Shown here piece by piece: positions 27,442 through 37,276 of a DNA stretch of 54,604 nucleotides. The stretch lies in assembly GCA_030429975.1 (NCBI GenBank), contig JAUIGB010000003.1, positions 1-54,604 on the forward strand, written 5' to 3'. The notes below the pieces were generated by a model. The model was given only the letters and a program-made list of their open reading frames with translations. It did no database searches and was not told where the DNA came from. The DNA comes from a bacterium (GTDB lineage Bacteria > Patescibacteriota > Saccharimonadia > Saccharimonadales > Saccharimonadaceae). A program made the translations under genes and the position numbers. The stretch's first letter is position 1. Each line of letters opens with the position of its first letter.

Positions 27442-28737
27442 TTATGCCTTCTGATATGCTTTGCTTAGAATTCTGTACGCTCGCGTTTTAAACGCAACCA
27501 GCACAGCCGCGCACATTATCAGACCAGCACACACAAATACCAATGCAATTCCCCTGGCATCGCCCGTGCCTAATAACCACTCAAATGATTGTTGGCCCTC
27601 GGCGGTACTCATGTAAGGTATTATGAAGAACTCGGCGATTGGTCCTATCAAAAACGCGCTAATTGGAGCGGCGGCGATTTCGAAAGCGTACGCGAATCCA
27701 AAAACCCTGCCTTGTTTGGCAAGCGGTACTACTCGCTGGATTATCGTTTGTTCAGCTGCCTCAATAATAGGCATTATTGCCATATATATAAATATTCCTA
27801 TGGTATACAGCAACCATAGTTCGCGAATAGTAAACACCGCACCAACTAGACCCACGATTATATTGGCTAATAGCATGGCGCGCAGAGGACTCTTGCCCAA
27901 GCCTCTCTTTGCGATAATTAATCCGCCTATTATGTATCCTATGCTGGTTATCCCAAATATTATTCCCCACATCTGAACCGAAAAGAGCGTCAATCCATAA
28001 GGATCCATCAAAGCTATATATACACCACCTACCAGATTATTGAACGTCGTGAATATAATTAACCATATTAATCCAGGCACTACACGAATAGCCGCTAAGG
28101 CGCCTTTGATATCCACTCTTTTGTTCGCCAATTCGGGATCATGTACGATTTCAGGTTCGTCTATACGAACGAAGAGCAGGTGAAGCAACGCGACCGCAGT
28201 AAAGAATACCGCGATTCCGATAGCCCATCCCATTCCCAAAAAACCAATAGCGAGACCACTGAACACTGACGTGACCAAAAAACCAACACCTTGCACAGCT
28301 CCCACTGCGCCATTCGCTTTGTCGCGCTTGTCCTTGTCCACTAGTATGGTGACAACCGTGGAAAGCGCTATGTTTCGCATATTCTCGACAACCCCACCAG
28401 CCAAGACTACTGCTATGAACAGCCAAAACATGCCACTCTGCCAACTAGTTAGTGCTTCCGTCGGAAACAGCAAGTATATAATACCCGCAAGGGCATAGGC
28501 TATTAGCGTAAACGTACTAGACACGACCATCACGTGTTTTTTGCGATGCTTGTCAATGTAGGTGCCCCAGGCCAAACTACCTATAGCCGCAAATAGCATG
28601 TACGATCCACCGATGATCGCAGTAGCCAATACGGATTTTGTTTCCAAATACACCCAAAACGTTAACGCGAACCATAAAAAGCTCGTCGTTACATTTGCAA
28701 CGAGAGTATTGATTAATACGTTATAAAATTGCTTCAC
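27442..28737 (-). CDS. MFS transporter, 431 aa
   Basis: Twelve hydrophobic segments and the loop 2-3 motif GTYIDKHRKKHVMV (a variant of G-x3-DR-x-GRR) identify a major facilitator permease, probably an exporter of the drug or macrolide efflux type. The substrate is not deducible. It starts at GTG 28737; TATAAT on the minus strand (forward 28744-28749) lies exactly 6 bp upstream, a leaderless GTG start. It ends 30 nt before the VIT1 gene. Confidence 0.87.
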   Translation of the reverse strand: MKQFYNVLINTLVANVTTSFLWFALTFWVYLETKSVLATAIIGGSYMLFAAIGSLAWGTYIDKHRKKHVMVVSSTFTLIAYALAGIIYLLFPTEALTSWQSGMFWLFIAVVLAGGVVENMRNIALSTVVTILVDKDKRDKANGAVGAVQGVGFLVTSVFSGLAIGFLGMGWAIGIAVFFTAVALLHLLFVRIDEPEIVHDPELANKRVDIKGALAAIRVVPGLIWLIIFTTFNNLVGGVYIALMDPYGLTLFSVQMWGIIFGITSIGYIIGGLIIAKRGLGKSPLRAMLLANIIVGLVGAVFTIRELWLLYTIGIFIYMAIMPIIEAAEQTIIQRVVPLAKQGRVFGFAYAFEIAAAPISAFLIGPIAEFFIIPYMSTAEGQQSFEWLLGTGDARGIALVFVCAGLIMCAAVLVAFKTRAYRILSKAYQKA

Positions 28738-28743
28738 CGGATA

Positions 28744-28749
28744 ATTATA
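28744..28749 (-). promoter_or_regulatory. -10 element of the MFS gene (leaderless GTG)
   Basis: TATAAT followed by exactly 6 bp and GTG 28737. No clear -35 is seen. Confidence 0.65.
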
Positions 28750-28751
28750 TA

Positions 28752-29435
28752 TTAAAGAAGTGGTTTTTGGTTACTTCTGTCAACCGATCCGGATCCAAAA
28801 CCAGCCCGAAACAAATGCGAGCGTAGTTCTGCTATTCTTTTGCTCGTCTTCGCAGTATATGTATCGTTTGATAGGTTCTCGAGAGCCCGCAGCTCCTCCC
28901 TGGAATCATCAATGTTATCCATGATGTCATCTATTTGATCCAAGCAATCGGGATGAGTTATGATTTTTTCTAGCATATTCGCCAAGCCTCGCACGTGCTC
29001 CTCATTATATATAGGATATCTGCGTAGTATTTGATTTTGGTTGCCTTTTTGTGAATACGTAGCCAACCAATAATCATCCCGTATTTCTAAATCGTAGTGC
29101 TCGCTACCGCCACTAACCTTCCAAATGTATCTTTCTTTTTCACCCGGAGAATCACGGTGGTTCAACTCAACCCAAATGGTGTCACTATAACTTAACGTAG
29201 CCAACGGCTTTTCTATGGAAATTTCATTGTTTTCGTCTAACCTAGCTTTTACGATAGACGACAGGCCATCCCTATGAAATAGTTTTCCGTATAGCATCTT
29301 GAACTGCCTGCAGAAATCCATTGCCTGCTCGTGGTCATTCATACTAATAGACGAATTATCGTCGAGAGAATTTAAAAAACGGCCAATTGGCCGTTCGTTG
29401 CTAGGTTCTTCGTGGTATTGGTACGCTTCGCGCAT
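28752..29435 (-). CDS. hypothetical protein, 227 aa
   Basis: I do not recognise this soluble, acidic protein. The N-terminal half is charged (YQYHEEPSNERPIGRF). The middle has a beta-rich stretch around DTIWVELNHRDSPGEKERYIWKVSGG. The C-terminal third is helical, with possible coiled-coil character (LDQIDDIMDNIDDSREELRALENL). It lies 15 nt after trhO and 14 nt before the MFS gene, in the same direction, so it probably belongs to their unit. A CATAAG stands 6 bp before the ATG. No function is implied. Confidence 0.68.
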   Translation of the reverse strand: MREAYQYHEEPSNERPIGRFLNSLDDNSSISMNDHEQAMDFCRQFKMLYGKLFHRDGLSSIVKARLDENNEISIEKPLATLSYSDTIWVELNHRDSPGEKERYIWKVSGGSEHYDLEIRDDYWLATYSQKGNQNQILRRYPIYNEEHVRGLANMLEKIITHPDCLDQIDDIMDNIDDSREELRALENLSNDTYTAKTSKRIAELRSHLFRAGFGSGSVDRSNQKPLL

Positions 29436-29450
29436 ATTGCGCTTATGTTA

Positions 29451-30359
29451 TCATTTCGCGGTCGATGTGTCTACTACTTTTGGGCGACACTCTATGGTGT
29501 GGTATAGCAAGTCAGGGTCTTGCTTGCACTGATTGCATATCAAAACCAAATCATTGCATTCCGCGCGAGCGCAGTTTTCAAAGTTGCTTGTTTTGCCTTC
29601 ACAATGTGAGCACTCACCGATTACGGTGGTATGATCACTAAAGTCGACGGTCATACGATTATCAAATACACGTAGGCTTCCCTCCCATAGTCCATCATCG
29701 CCATAGGCTTCGCCGTACTTTACTATGCCACCGTCGATTTGGTACACGTCCTTGAATCCTCGCTTTTTCATCATTGCGCTAATTACTTCGCAACGAATCC
29801 CGCCCGTACAATACGTGACGACTTTTTTGTCTTTTATGTCGTCATATTTATCGCTCTCCAATTCGGCGATAAAATCCCGTGACGTATTAGTATTGGGAAC
29901 TATCGCGTTTTTGAATTTTCCTATCCTAGCTTCGTGCTCATTTCTACCATCAAAAAATATAACGTCGTCACCGAATTCCTCGACGAGTTTATGAACCTGT
30001 TTCGGCTTGAGGTGCTTACCTCCACCAATAACTCCATTATCATCGACGTCGAACTCGTCATCACTGTTTTTGAATCCGACCAACTCTTTGCGTGATTTCA
30101 CGCTCATTCTAGGAAAATCGTCACGACTACCGTCGGACCATTTAAAAACCGTGTTTTTGAATCCTGGATATTGTTTAGTTTGCTTTATATACTTTTTTAA
30201 ATCATCTATATCACCGCCTACCGTACCATTGAGGCCGTGTCGGCTTACCAATATTCGACCTCGCAGGCCGAGACTGTCACACAATGTTTTCTGCCATAAT
30301 TTAACGGCTTCCGTATCGGAAATTGGCGTGAATTTGTAATATAGAAGTATCTTTTGCAC
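29451..30359 (-). CDS. trhO: tRNA uridine(34) hydroxylase TrhO (rhodanese family), 302 aa
   Basis: An N-terminal acylphosphatase-like domain (LLYYKFTPISD, ILVSRHGLNGTVGGD) is followed by a rhodanese domain with the loop YCTGGIRCE, whose first Cys is the essential one. The end is Cys-rich (CSHCEGKTSNFENCARAECN, then CNQC) and probably binds zinc. The order matches YceA/TrhO, which hydroxylates wobble uridine (ho5U) in tRNA. It starts with GTG 30359 and has TATAAT exactly 6 bp upstream. Confidence 0.93.
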   Translation of the reverse strand: MQKILLYYKFTPISDTEAVKLWQKTLCDSLGLRGRILVSRHGLNGTVGGDIDDLKKYIKQTKQYPGFKNTVFKWSDGSRDDFPRMSVKSRKELVGFKNSDDEFDVDDNGVIGGGKHLKPKQVHKLVEEFGDDVIFFDGRNEHEARIGKFKNAIVPNTNTSRDFIAELESDKYDDIKDKKVVTYCTGGIRCEVISAMMKKRGFKDVYQIDGGIVKYGEAYGDDGLWEGSLRVFDNRMTVDFSDHTTVIGECSHCEGKTSNFENCARAECNDLVLICNQCKQDPDLLYHTIECRPKVVDTSTAK

Positions 30360-30365
30360 CCCCGT

Positions 30366-30415
30366 ATTATAACATCTTCACCTCTATTTACAATCCCAAG
30401 CATATGTGTTATAAT
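30366..30415. promoter_or_regulatory. divergent promoters with overlapping -35 elements
   Basis: Minus strand: -10 TATAAT at 30366-30371 with TTGTAA at 30388-30393 (16-bp spacer) for trhO. Plus strand: TTTACA at 30387-30392 and TATAAT at 30410-30415 (17-bp spacer) for the short ORF at 30424. The two -35 elements occupy the same seven base pairs, so only one polymerase can bind at a time. Confidence 0.7.
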
Positions 30416-30423
30416 GAAATATA

Positions 30424-30528
30424 ATGAGATCACCGGAGACTAGGGAAAAATCTTTCTTTCGACACGTTGCTGAAATGGGTTTTATAGCTCTATGCGCCGT
30501 TGCTATTGGCGTCGAAATAGCTGATTAG
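30424..30528 (+). CDS. possible small membrane protein, 34 aa
   Basis: ATG 30424 opens a 34-codon frame with a charged start (RSPETREKSFFRH) and one hydrophobic helix (MGFIALCAVAIGVEIA). A good TTTACA-17-TATAAT promoter ends 8 bp before the ATG. There is no Shine-Dalgarno, as with the other near-leaderless genes here. It is short and unrecognised; the promoter is better supported than the protein, and the transcript could instead be a small RNA. Confidence 0.4.
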   Translation: MRSPETREKSFFRHVAEMGFIALCAVAIGVEIAD

Positions 30529-30568
30529 TTGCATAATGCTAGAAATAGTGTCATACTAGTCAAATCTT

Positions 30569-30607
30569 GATTCCCCGGAATCCTCTACTAATGTCCCCGT
30601 CGGGGAC
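30569..30607 (+). other. two small GC-rich hairpins upstream of the ABC gene
   Basis: GATTC-CCCG-GAATC (30569-30582) and GTCCCC-GTC-GGGGAC (30593-30607) lie between the short ORF and the ABC transporter. Neither has a T-run, so they are weak terminators at best. Together with the 30424 ORF, this accounts for most of the 296-bp gap between trhO and the ABC gene. Confidence 0.4.
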
Positions 30608-30655
30608 CAATGGCATAAAACAACAAATCAAATTATAATCATAAAAGGAATCAAT

Positions 30656-32404
30656 ATGCAGAGACGCTCTATTGCACTATTTTGGCGCACCGCCATGAAA
30701 TATCCGTTTCGAACATGGATAGCCATGACTGGTTCGGCCATGTCCTCGACTATGTCCGGGTACGTTGGTCCGTTTATCATTTCGATAATTTTAGAACGGT
30801 TGCAGTCCGGCGAGTTAACTTTAGAAGGTGCGTTGCCGTTAATCGGACTATTCGCTCTGACGCAAATCTATGGCGAAGTTATAGGTTGGCGAATAAACTT
30901 ATTTTGCATATGGACTATGGAGATACTTGGGTATCGAGATTTGTATCATAGAATATTCACTACCCTCAGCGAACAAAGCCTGACATTTCATGCTAATAGA
31001 TTCGGCGGGGCGCTTGTTTCACAGACCACGAAACTTGGCGGTGCTTTCGAAAAATTCTGGGATACGGTTACTTTCCAAATAATACCCACTGTAGCTGGCA
31101 TAACAGCGGCGATAATAATAATGTCGTTTGTTTTTTGGCAGTTCGCAATAGTCTTGGCTATAGTCGTTGTTACGTTTATATCACTAGTGTCACTAGGATC
31201 TAAATTCATGGCCAGACTGTCGCGCGAAGAGGCGCAGGCCAACACGGCGCTAAATGCCGGCGTGGCTGATGCCGTGACCAATATCGCGACAATTAAGGCC
31301 TATGGCAAAGAATCGAATGAATTATCCAGAATCAAGGCACGGTCACTGCATTGGCATGGTAAAAGTTTTAATACGTTAAAAGGCTTCCTGCTGGTTAGTA
31401 GCGGATACTCGTCCCTGATGGCGACGCTAAATATAACGGCTTTGGTCGCGGCGGTGTGGGCAGCCGAGCAAAACATCATATCGATAGGTGTTGTCTATTT
31501 GGCTGTTACATATACCTTCACGGTCGCCCGACAACTTTGGGAAATGAATAGCATTCTTCGTAACTACCACAAAATCATGGGCGACGCTCATGATATGGTA
31601 GAGATCTTAGATTTGCCACAAACCGTTGTTAACCGATCAAAGCAAAAAATGATAGTTGATAAAGGTCGCATCGAATTCGAACACATGTCATTCGCGCATG
31701 ATGACAACCGTGACATACTGTTTGATGATTTCAATCTAGACATTAAACCCGGCGAAAGAGTCGGTCTAGTCGGACATTCCGGTAGTGGCAAGACGACCTT
31801 GACTCGTTTATTACTCCGTTTCTCGAATATAGAAAAGGGTGCAATCAAGATAGACGGTCAAAATATTGCCGATTATACGCAACAAAGTTTACGCGGACAT
31901 ATAGCGTACGTTCCACAAGAACCGATGCTGTTCCATCGCTCGCTATCTGAAAACATTGCGTACGGCAAACAAGACGCTACCGACGATGAAATCCGACGTG
32001 CCGCCAAACAAGCCCACGCGCTGGAATTCATCAAAGATCTGCCTAAAGGGTTCGATACGTTAGTTGGCGAACGCGGAGTCAAATTATCTGGTGGTCAGCG
32101 TCAGCGCATAGCTATCGCTCGTGCCATATTAAAAGACGCACCGATACTGGTTTTGGATGAGGCAACTAGCGCGCTTGATAGTGAGAGCGAAAAGCTGATA
32201 CAAGAATCCCTGGGTTCGCTAATGAAGGGACGTACGTCGATCGTGATTGCCCACCGTCTTTCGACCATCGCTAAACTCGATCGCATAATCGTCATGGAGC
32301 ACGGACAAATAGTCGAAACGGGTACTCATAACGAGCTGATAAAAGCCGACGGAACTTATGCCAAACTTTGGAAGCATCAATCTGGCGGGTTTATAGAGGA
32401 ATAA
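30656..32404 (+). CDS. ABC transporter, fused permease/ATPase (exporter type), 582 aa
   Basis: Six membrane helices (about residues 20-310) are followed by a nucleotide-binding domain: GHSGSGKTT (Walker A), YVPQEP (Q-loop), LSGGQRQR (signature), ILVLDEATSALD (Walker B) and IAHRLST (switch His). This half-transporter would dimerise. Exporters of this form move lipids, drugs or peptides; the substrate is not deducible. AAAGGAAT is the ribosome binding site, with a TATAAT further upstream, so it has a normal leader. It ends just before a strong bidirectional terminator. Confidence 0.92.
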   Translation: MQRRSIALFWRTAMKYPFRTWIAMTGSAMSSTMSGYVGPFIISIILERLQSGELTLEGALPLIGLFALTQIYGEVIGWRINLFCIWTMEILGYRDLYHRIFTTLSEQSLTFHANRFGGALVSQTTKLGGAFEKFWDTVTFQIIPTVAGITAAIIIMSFVFWQFAIVLAIVVVTFISLVSLGSKFMARLSREEAQANTALNAGVADAVTNIATIKAYGKESNELSRIKARSLHWHGKSFNTLKGFLLVSSGYSSLMATLNITALVAAVWAAEQNIISIGVVYLAVTYTFTVARQLWEMNSILRNYHKIMGDAHDMVEILDLPQTVVNRSKQKMIVDKGRIEFEHMSFAHDDNRDILFDDFNLDIKPGERVGLVGHSGSGKTTLTRLLLRFSNIEKGAIKIDGQNIADYTQQSLRGHIAYVPQEPMLFHRSLSENIAYGKQDATDDEIRRAAKQAHALEFIKDLPKGFDTLVGERGVKLSGGQRQRIAIARAILKDAPILVLDEATSALDSESEKLIQESLGSLMKGRTSIVIAHRLSTIAKLDRIIVMEHGQIVETGTHNELIKADGTYAKLWKHQSGGFIEE

Positions 32405-32436
32405 AAATACGCCCGCGATTGCGGGCGTATTTTTAT
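32401..32436. terminator. bidirectional intrinsic terminator
   Basis: TACGCCCGC-GATT-GCGGGCGTA is flanked by A5 and T5 runs, making a GC-rich stem with a U-tract for both the ABC gene on the plus strand and rplY on the minus strand. Confidence 0.92.
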
Positions 32437-32447
32437 TGAGTATTTGT

Positions 32448-33146
32448 TTATTCTTTGCTTTCTTCGCTAGCTTCTGAAGCTTCGCCTTCGGCAGGTGCTT
32501 CACCTTCAGTGGCTTCACCTTCTTCGCCCTCGGCAACAGGTTCGGTAGCATCACCAGCGGCAGCCTCGTTCTGTGCCTGCAGCGCGCTAGGCTCGTAAAC
32601 ATTTGCTACGACTAGTTCTAGATTCTGCTCGTGATCCGCGTACTCTACGCCTTCTGGCAGTTTTACGTCAGATAGCAACAGCTTGTCTTCGGTAGTCTCT
32701 AGCTTTTCAAGTGATACTTCTAGGGCCTCTGGCAGATCGGCAGGCTTTGCCTTAATTTCTACATGCTCGATAGCTTGCAGTACGACTAGCCCGGCTCGTT
32801 CAGCGGGACTCTCGCCCATTCCAGTTAGATGGATAGGCACTTCAGTGACAATAGCCTCGTTTTGCTTGATCGTGTGGAATGCCACGTGTCGAACACGATG
32901 TTTTACTGGATCAACATCGATTGTCTTGATGATAGCCAATTTCTTTTTACCATCGATAACCAAGTGTACGGGCGAATGCTTGCCTGCCTTGTGTACTACC
33001 TTTGATGTTTCTACTATTGGTGATTGTGTGTGAATTGGGTCTGAATGACCACCGTAAACAACACTAGGCACCATGCCTTCGTCTCGAAGTTTCTTTACTT
33101 GCTTTCGTTTAGCAGTTCTTTCTGCCAACTTTAATGAAATATCCAT
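32448..33146 (-). CDS. rplY: 50S ribosomal protein bL25 (CTC form), 232 aa
   Basis: The N-terminal 5S-rRNA-binding domain (LKLAERTAKRKQVKKLRDEGMVPSVVYGG) is followed by the TL5/CTC beta domain (HLTGMGESPAERAGLVVLQAIEHVEIKAKPADLPE). The last 50 residues are a disordered Ala/Glu/Gly tail, common in CTC proteins. AAGGAG and a TATAAT (forward 33182-33187) lie upstream. CTC-type L25 binds 5S rRNA in the large subunit. Confidence 0.95.
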   Translation of the reverse strand: MDISLKLAERTAKRKQVKKLRDEGMVPSVVYGGHSDPIHTQSPIVETSKVVHKAGKHSPVHLVIDGKKKLAIIKTIDVDPVKHRVRHVAFHTIKQNEAIVTEVPIHLTGMGESPAERAGLVVLQAIEHVEIKAKPADLPEALEVSLEKLETTEDKLLLSDVKLPEGVEYADHEQNLELVVANVYEPSALQAQNEAAAGDATEPVAEGEEGEATEGEAPAEGEASEASEESKE

Positions 33147-33181
33147 ATGATATTGTCTCTCCTTGCAATTTTATCTATTAC

Positions 33182-33212
33182 ATTATACCACAATACTGGT
33201 CAATGTTATAAT
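33182..33212. promoter_or_regulatory. divergent -10 elements of rplY and the YqaA-type gene
   Basis: Minus-strand TATAAT at 33182-33187 gives rplY a leader of about 30 nt with an AAGGAG site. Plus-strand TATAAT at 33207-33212 lies 7 bp before ATG 33220, so the membrane-protein message should be leaderless. Confidence 0.65.
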
Positions 33213-33219
33213 GATGATA

Positions 33220-33891
33220 ATGTTTGGACGCAAAAAAGCACCGAAGTACGAAAAGTTCGTCGACACGAAGCCTAGCTGGCAAGTCTTGAATTTATTCAAT
33301 GTGCCCAGGAGATGGATGCGCAGTAGCTATAACTGGGTTATTTCATGGTCCGAGAAAAAAGAGGCAGAGCGCGCGCTCGCAGGGCTTAGTTTCGCCGAAA
33401 GTTCATTCTTTCCTATCCCACCAGACCCACTACTCATCGCCATGGTAACGGCCAAGCCAGACAAATGGTTTAGGCTCGCTACAATTACAACATTGTCATC
33501 GGTTGCTGGTGGAATGTTCGGTTATTTTATCGGATTCATAGCAATAGCTACCGTAATGCCAATAGTTATTAGTGTTGGATACGAAGAAGCGTACTATGGA
33601 GCTGTTGATTGGTTCGCTAGCTACGGTGCGTTTGCCGTTATCGTGGCAGGTTTCACGCCTATACCGTATAAGATTTTCACTATAGCGGGAGGAGCAGCCC
33701 ATATGTTCCTGCCCTTCTTTATCATCGGATCAATAATCGGTCGTGGCGGACGGTTCTTCCTAGTCGCCTACCTAATGCACCATTTCGGCAAACGCTACAA
33801 AGATAAAATCGAAAAATACATCGACACGCTAGGATTTGCCTTTATCGGCTTGCTAGTTCTAGGGTTTGTAGCCGTAAAATTCTTACTTTAA
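33220..33891 (+). CDS. YqaA-type (VTT/DedA-like) membrane protein, 223 aa
   Basis: AERALAGLSFAESSFFPIPPDPLLIAMV is the opening of YqaA-family VTT-domain proteins. It is followed by a GGMFGYFIG glycine-rich re-entrant region, the FTPIPYKIFTIAGGAA motif and a final helix [18 protein letters not shown]. Relatives act in lipid scrambling or ion homeostasis; the exact role is unknown. I start at ATG 33220 (MFGRKK) because the longer frame from 33163 would be translated from within and upstream of the -10. It overlaps uvrA by 9 bp. Confidence 0.85.
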   Translation: MFGRKKAPKYEKFVDTKPSWQVLNLFNVPRRWMRSSYNWVISWSEKKEAERALAGLSFAESSFFPIPPDPLLIAMVTAKPDKWFRLATITTLSSVAGGMFGYFIGFIAIATVMPIVISVGYEEAYYGAVDWFASYGAFAVIVAGFTPIPYKIFTIAGGAAHMFLPFFIIGSIIGRGGRFFLVAYLMHHFGKRYKDKIEKYIDTLGFAFIGLLVLGFVAVKFLL

Positions 33892-36699
33892 TAGGGTTTT
33901 CAGGTACCGACCCGTAAACGATTCCGCAACTTTCGACACATCTTCGGGCGTGCCAGTTGCGATTACTTGTCCGCCACCACTACCGCCCTCTGGGCCCATG
34001 TCGATGATGTAATCGGCGGTTTTGATAACATCCAAGTTGTGCTCGATTACCACCATGGTATTTCCGCCTTGCACTAGTTTTTGCAGAATAGTCAGCAAAC
34101 GTTTTACATCAGCGCTATGCAAGCCAGTCGTTGGTTCGTCCAGAATATACATTGTCTTGCCGGTGCTACGGCGCGATAGCTCGCTAGCCAACTTGATGCG
34201 TTGGGCCTCGCCACCACTAAATGTAGTGGCTGGTTGCCCTAAACGGATATATCCTAGACCAACTTCGACCAGCGTGTCTAGTTTTCGCGCGATAGACGGA
34301 ATGTTAGAGAAAAACTTTGCAGCTTGTTCAACCGTCATTTCTAAGACGTCACTAATAGTCGCGTCTTTGTATTTAATTTCTAGTGCCTCGCGATTGTATC
34401 GCTTGCCTTTACAAACATCACATGTCACGTATACGTCAGGAAGAAAGTGCATCTCGATCTTTATCATGCCGTCGCCCTGACAGTTTTCGCAACGGCCGCC
34501 TTTGACGTTAAAACTGAACCTTCCAGCCTTATATCCACGAATATTCGCCTCGGGCGTACCAGCGAATAGTTCACGAATTGGAGTGAACACGCCAGTATAC
34601 GTAGCAGGGTTTGATCGTGGCGTTCGACCGATCGCGGATTGGTCGATAACTATTGCTTTGTCTAGGTGATTAATACCCTCTACTTCATCATGTGTACCAG
34701 GGACTTCTTGGCTACGATGTAGACGCGATGAAAGTTCTTTTGCCACAATATCGTTCACTAACGTTGATTTACCACTGCCGCTCACGCCACTCACTACAGT
34801 CATGAGACCCAGCGGAAACGTCACGTCAATTCCGCGCAAATTATTCTCGCGCGCGCCACGAACTACTAATTTACGATCGCTATCGGCTGTTCGACGTTTT
34901 TTCGGAACATCGATTTTATCCGTGCCGGCCAAGTATCGTCCAGTGATGCTGTCGGTGTTTTTGGCGACTTCGTCGGGCGTTCCAGCAGCGACCACATTGC
35001 CTCCGGCAACGCCAGCACCCGGACCAATATCCAGCAAGTAGTCAGCATGACGAATAGTGTCTTCGTCGTGTTCGACGACCAGCACGGTATTGCCCAAATC
35101 ACGCAAATGTTGAAGCGTCGCTATTAATCTATCGTTGTCGCGTTGATGTAGACCGATAGATGGTTCGTCCAATACATAAAGCACCCCTTGCAGCCCACTA
35201 CCAATTTGCGTAGCCAATCGAATACGCTGTGCTTCGCCTCCGCTAAGCGTATTAGCGGCACGAGAAAGTTCTAGATACGTCAAACCGACGTTACTCATGA
35301 ACGACAGACGAGCCACGATTTCTTTTAGAATCTGCGTAGCGATTTGCTGTTCGGTATCAGTAAGCTTGAATTTATTCTGGAAAAAATCCAAGGCTTCATC
35401 GACGCCTAGCCGACAAATATCCATGATATTTCTATCGTGCACCGTAACAGCCAACACGACAGGTTTTAACCTTGCCCCACCACAAGAATGACATTCGCGT
35501 TCTCGCATGAATCGTTCGATGTCTTTGCGCATAAATTCGCTGTCGGTCTCTTTGTGTCGACGTTCTAGATTAGGAATCACTCCCTCATACGCGGAATCAT
35601 AATAACGACCCGTTCCCAACTGTATACGATATTGCTGGTTGCCGGTTCCATACATAATTTTTTCCAGTACCTCATCAGAAAATTCTTTGACCGGCACTCG
35701 CAGATCAAAACCATGCGCCTCTCCTACAGCCGCTAACTTTTTCATCCACCACGCGTCACTATTCACACGATTAAACGGACGAATTGCACCTTCGCTAATA
35801 GTTAGGTTGGGATTGAAAACCAGTTCCGGATCGACTTCCAATCGATTTCCCAGGCCCGTGCATACAGGACATGCACCTTGCGGAGCGTTAAAGCTAAATA
35901 ATCGAGGCTCGAGTTCGGGTATTTCTTCGTTTGGATGATCAACGCAGGCGTATCGTTGTGAATACACGTCTACCTCATCGTCATCGACGCGTAGTATTTC
36001 CACTATGCCGCCGCCCAGATCCAGTGCCTGTTCGACCGATTGTGAAACGCGTGATTTCATCTCTTCGCTGATAGCGATGCGATCGACAACGATCTCTATA
36101 TTGTGACGATCGTTTTTATTGAGATCAGGAAATTCGTCTAACGCATATATGACGTTATCGACGCGAACCCGCGCGAAACCTAATCGACGATACTGTTCAG
36201 GAATATGTGCGAATTCACCTTTTTTGTCTTTTACTATTGGGGCCAGGATGATTAATCGCTTGCCGTTGTCGTACTGCAAAACGGCGTCGATAATATCTTG
36301 TGGCGTACGGCGCTGTACCGGATTTCCATCAATTGGACAATGGGGTACGCCAATACGCGCGAAAAGCAAACGTAAATAGTCATATATTTCAGTGACGGTC
36401 GCCACGGTGCTACGGGGATTTCGACTGGTCGATTTTTGATCAATACTAATAGCCGGACTCAATCCGTCAATCTGGTCGACATCGGGTTTGTCCATTGTTC
36501 CCAAAAACTGCCTAGCATAACTCGACAAACTCTCGACATATCGTCGCTGTCCTTCGGCATATATAGTATCAAAAGCAAGCGAAGATTTTCCCGAACCCGA
36601 AAGGCCCGTGATAACAACTAGTTTGTCACGCGGAATCTCAACCGTGATGTCTTTCAGGTTGTGTTCACGTGCTCCCGTGACTTTTATAACTTCACTCAT
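33883..36699 (-). CDS. uvrA: excinuclease ABC subunit A, 938 aa
   Basis: Two ABC-type ATPase halves are present: [22 protein letters not shown] and [15 protein letters not shown] as P-loops, with signatures [14 protein letters not shown] and [14 protein letters not shown]. Zinc motifs are CPVC...CHSCGG in the first half and CENCQGDG...[10 protein letters not shown] in the second. The length is standard. It recognises DNA damage and loads UvrB. The RC upstream region has a TATACT about 10 bp before the ATG. uvrC lies 7 kb away. Confidence 0.98.
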   Translation of the reverse strand: MSEVIKVTGAREHNLKDITVEIPRDKLVVITGLSGSGKSSLAFDTIYAEGQRRYVESLSSYARQFLGTMDKPDVDQIDGLSPAISIDQKSTSRNPRSTVATVTEIYDYLRLLFARIGVPHCPIDGNPVQRRTPQDIIDAVLQYDNGKRLIILAPIVKDKKGEFAHIPEQYRRLGFARVRVDNVIYALDEFPDLNKNDRHNIEIVVDRIAISEEMKSRVSQSVEQALDLGGGIVEILRVDDDEVDVYSQRYACVDHPNEEIPELEPRLFSFNAPQGACPVCTGLGNRLEVDPELVFNPNLTISEGAIRPFNRVNSDAWWMKKLAAVGEAHGFDLRVPVKEFSDEVLEKIMYGTGNQQYRIQLGTGRYYDSAYEGVIPNLERRHKETDSEFMRKDIERFMRERECHSCGGARLKPVVLAVTVHDRNIMDICRLGVDEALDFFQNKFKLTDTEQQIATQILKEIVARLSFMSNVGLTYLELSRAANTLSGGEAQRIRLATQIGSGLQGVLYVLDEPSIGLHQRDNDRLIATLQHLRDLGNTVLVVEHDEDTIRHADYLLDIGPGAGVAGGNVVAAGTPDEVAKNTDSITGRYLAGTDKIDVPKKRRTADSDRKLVVRGARENNLRGIDVTFPLGLMTVVSGVSGSGKSTLVNDIVAKELSSRLHRSQEVPGTHDEVEGINHLDKAIVIDQSAIGRTPRSNPATYTGVFTPIRELFAGTPEANIRGYKAGRFSFNVKGGRCENCQGDGMIKIEMHFLPDVYVTCDVCKGKRYNREALEIKYKDATISDVLEMTVEQAAKFFSNIPSIARKLDTLVEVGLGYIRLGQPATTFSGGEAQRIKLASELSRRSTGKTMYILDEPTTGLHSADVKRLLTILQKLVQGGNTMVVIEHNLDVIKTADYIIDMGPEGGSGGGQVIATGTPEDVSKVAESFTGRYLKTLLK

Positions 36700-36774
36700 A
36701 AACCCGAATAGTATACATGGTTTTGGCGTTTTTTTCTAGTGTCCCAAGCTGGCTAATATAGTCAGAAATGAGAG

Positions 36775-36805
36775 CAGCGCCATCCGCAGGAGGCGAATGA
36801 CGCTG
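36775..36805 (-). terminator. 13-bp hairpin after the GC-rich membrane protein gene
   Basis: CAGCGCCATCCGC (36775-36787), loop AGGAG, then GCGAATGACGCTG; the stem is 13 bp with two G-U pairs in the minus transcript. It begins 22 nt after the stop of the 36827 gene. There is no clear U-tract after it, so it may terminate weakly or protect the 3' end. It parallels the hairpins at 39115-39148 and 39742-39777. Confidence 0.55.
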
Positions 36806-36826
36806 TTGCGCTCAGTTGGGTCGCAG

Positions 36827-37234
36827 TTATTTGGACCGGCCGGATGTCTTTAGGTGGACATTACCGCGATCCAGTATGTCACAGGTGACAGCGGCCACGG
36901 GTACTTCGAATACCACGTTGTTGCCCCGCGGGTTGACACACTGCTTGCCGTCGACCAGCACCGAAGTCTCGTTGTCTTCGACGTCGTAGTATGGCGGATA
37001 CGGAGGGTTGCCCCGAATCGGTCCAACCTTCGTACCAAACGTCGCTACTCCATCGACAACCGTCGGATTGCTCCAGACGTTACCGTTGAAGACGAGGGTT
37101 TCCTCGGTGTCTGTGGCGTAGCTGGCCGCCGAGCGGTTCTCCAAGCCCAACATGACCAGGGCCAACACTGCGGCCATCACCGCGAACGGCAACATCAGCC
37201 ACAAAGGACTGTGCCGTTTCGTTGCAGATGTCAT
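36827..37234 (-). CDS. GC-rich single-TM extracytoplasmic protein, 135 aa, unknown
   Basis: After a basic start (MTSATKRHSP) comes one membrane segment or signal (about residues 11-30, LWLMLPFAVMAAVLALVMLG). About 100 outside residues follow, with beta-like segments (ETLVFNGNVWSNPTVVDGVATFGTKVGP), a PPYPPYYD stretch and two cysteines that could form a disulfide. The gene is visibly GC-rich with GC-ending codons, unlike its neighbours. It has a GGAG ribosome binding site, a real leader and a sigma70-type promoter, also unlike them. I recognise no family. It may be acquired (inference). Confidence 0.65.
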   Translation of the reverse strand: MTSATKRHSPLWLMLPFAVMAAVLALVMLGLENRSAASYATDTEETLVFNGNVWSNPTVVDGVATFGTKVGPIRGNPPYPPYYDVEDNETSVLVDGKQCVNPRGNNVVFEVPVAAVTCDILDRGNVHLKTSGRSK

Positions 37235-37276
37235 CTGCGTCTCCGTTCTATCTAACTCACCAATCTGGCTAGGTAT

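Noticed and set aside
33163-33219. Longer start of the YqaA-type gene at 33163
   Set aside because: It would place the start upstream of its own -10 (33207-33212). ATG 33220 gives a normal family N-terminus.
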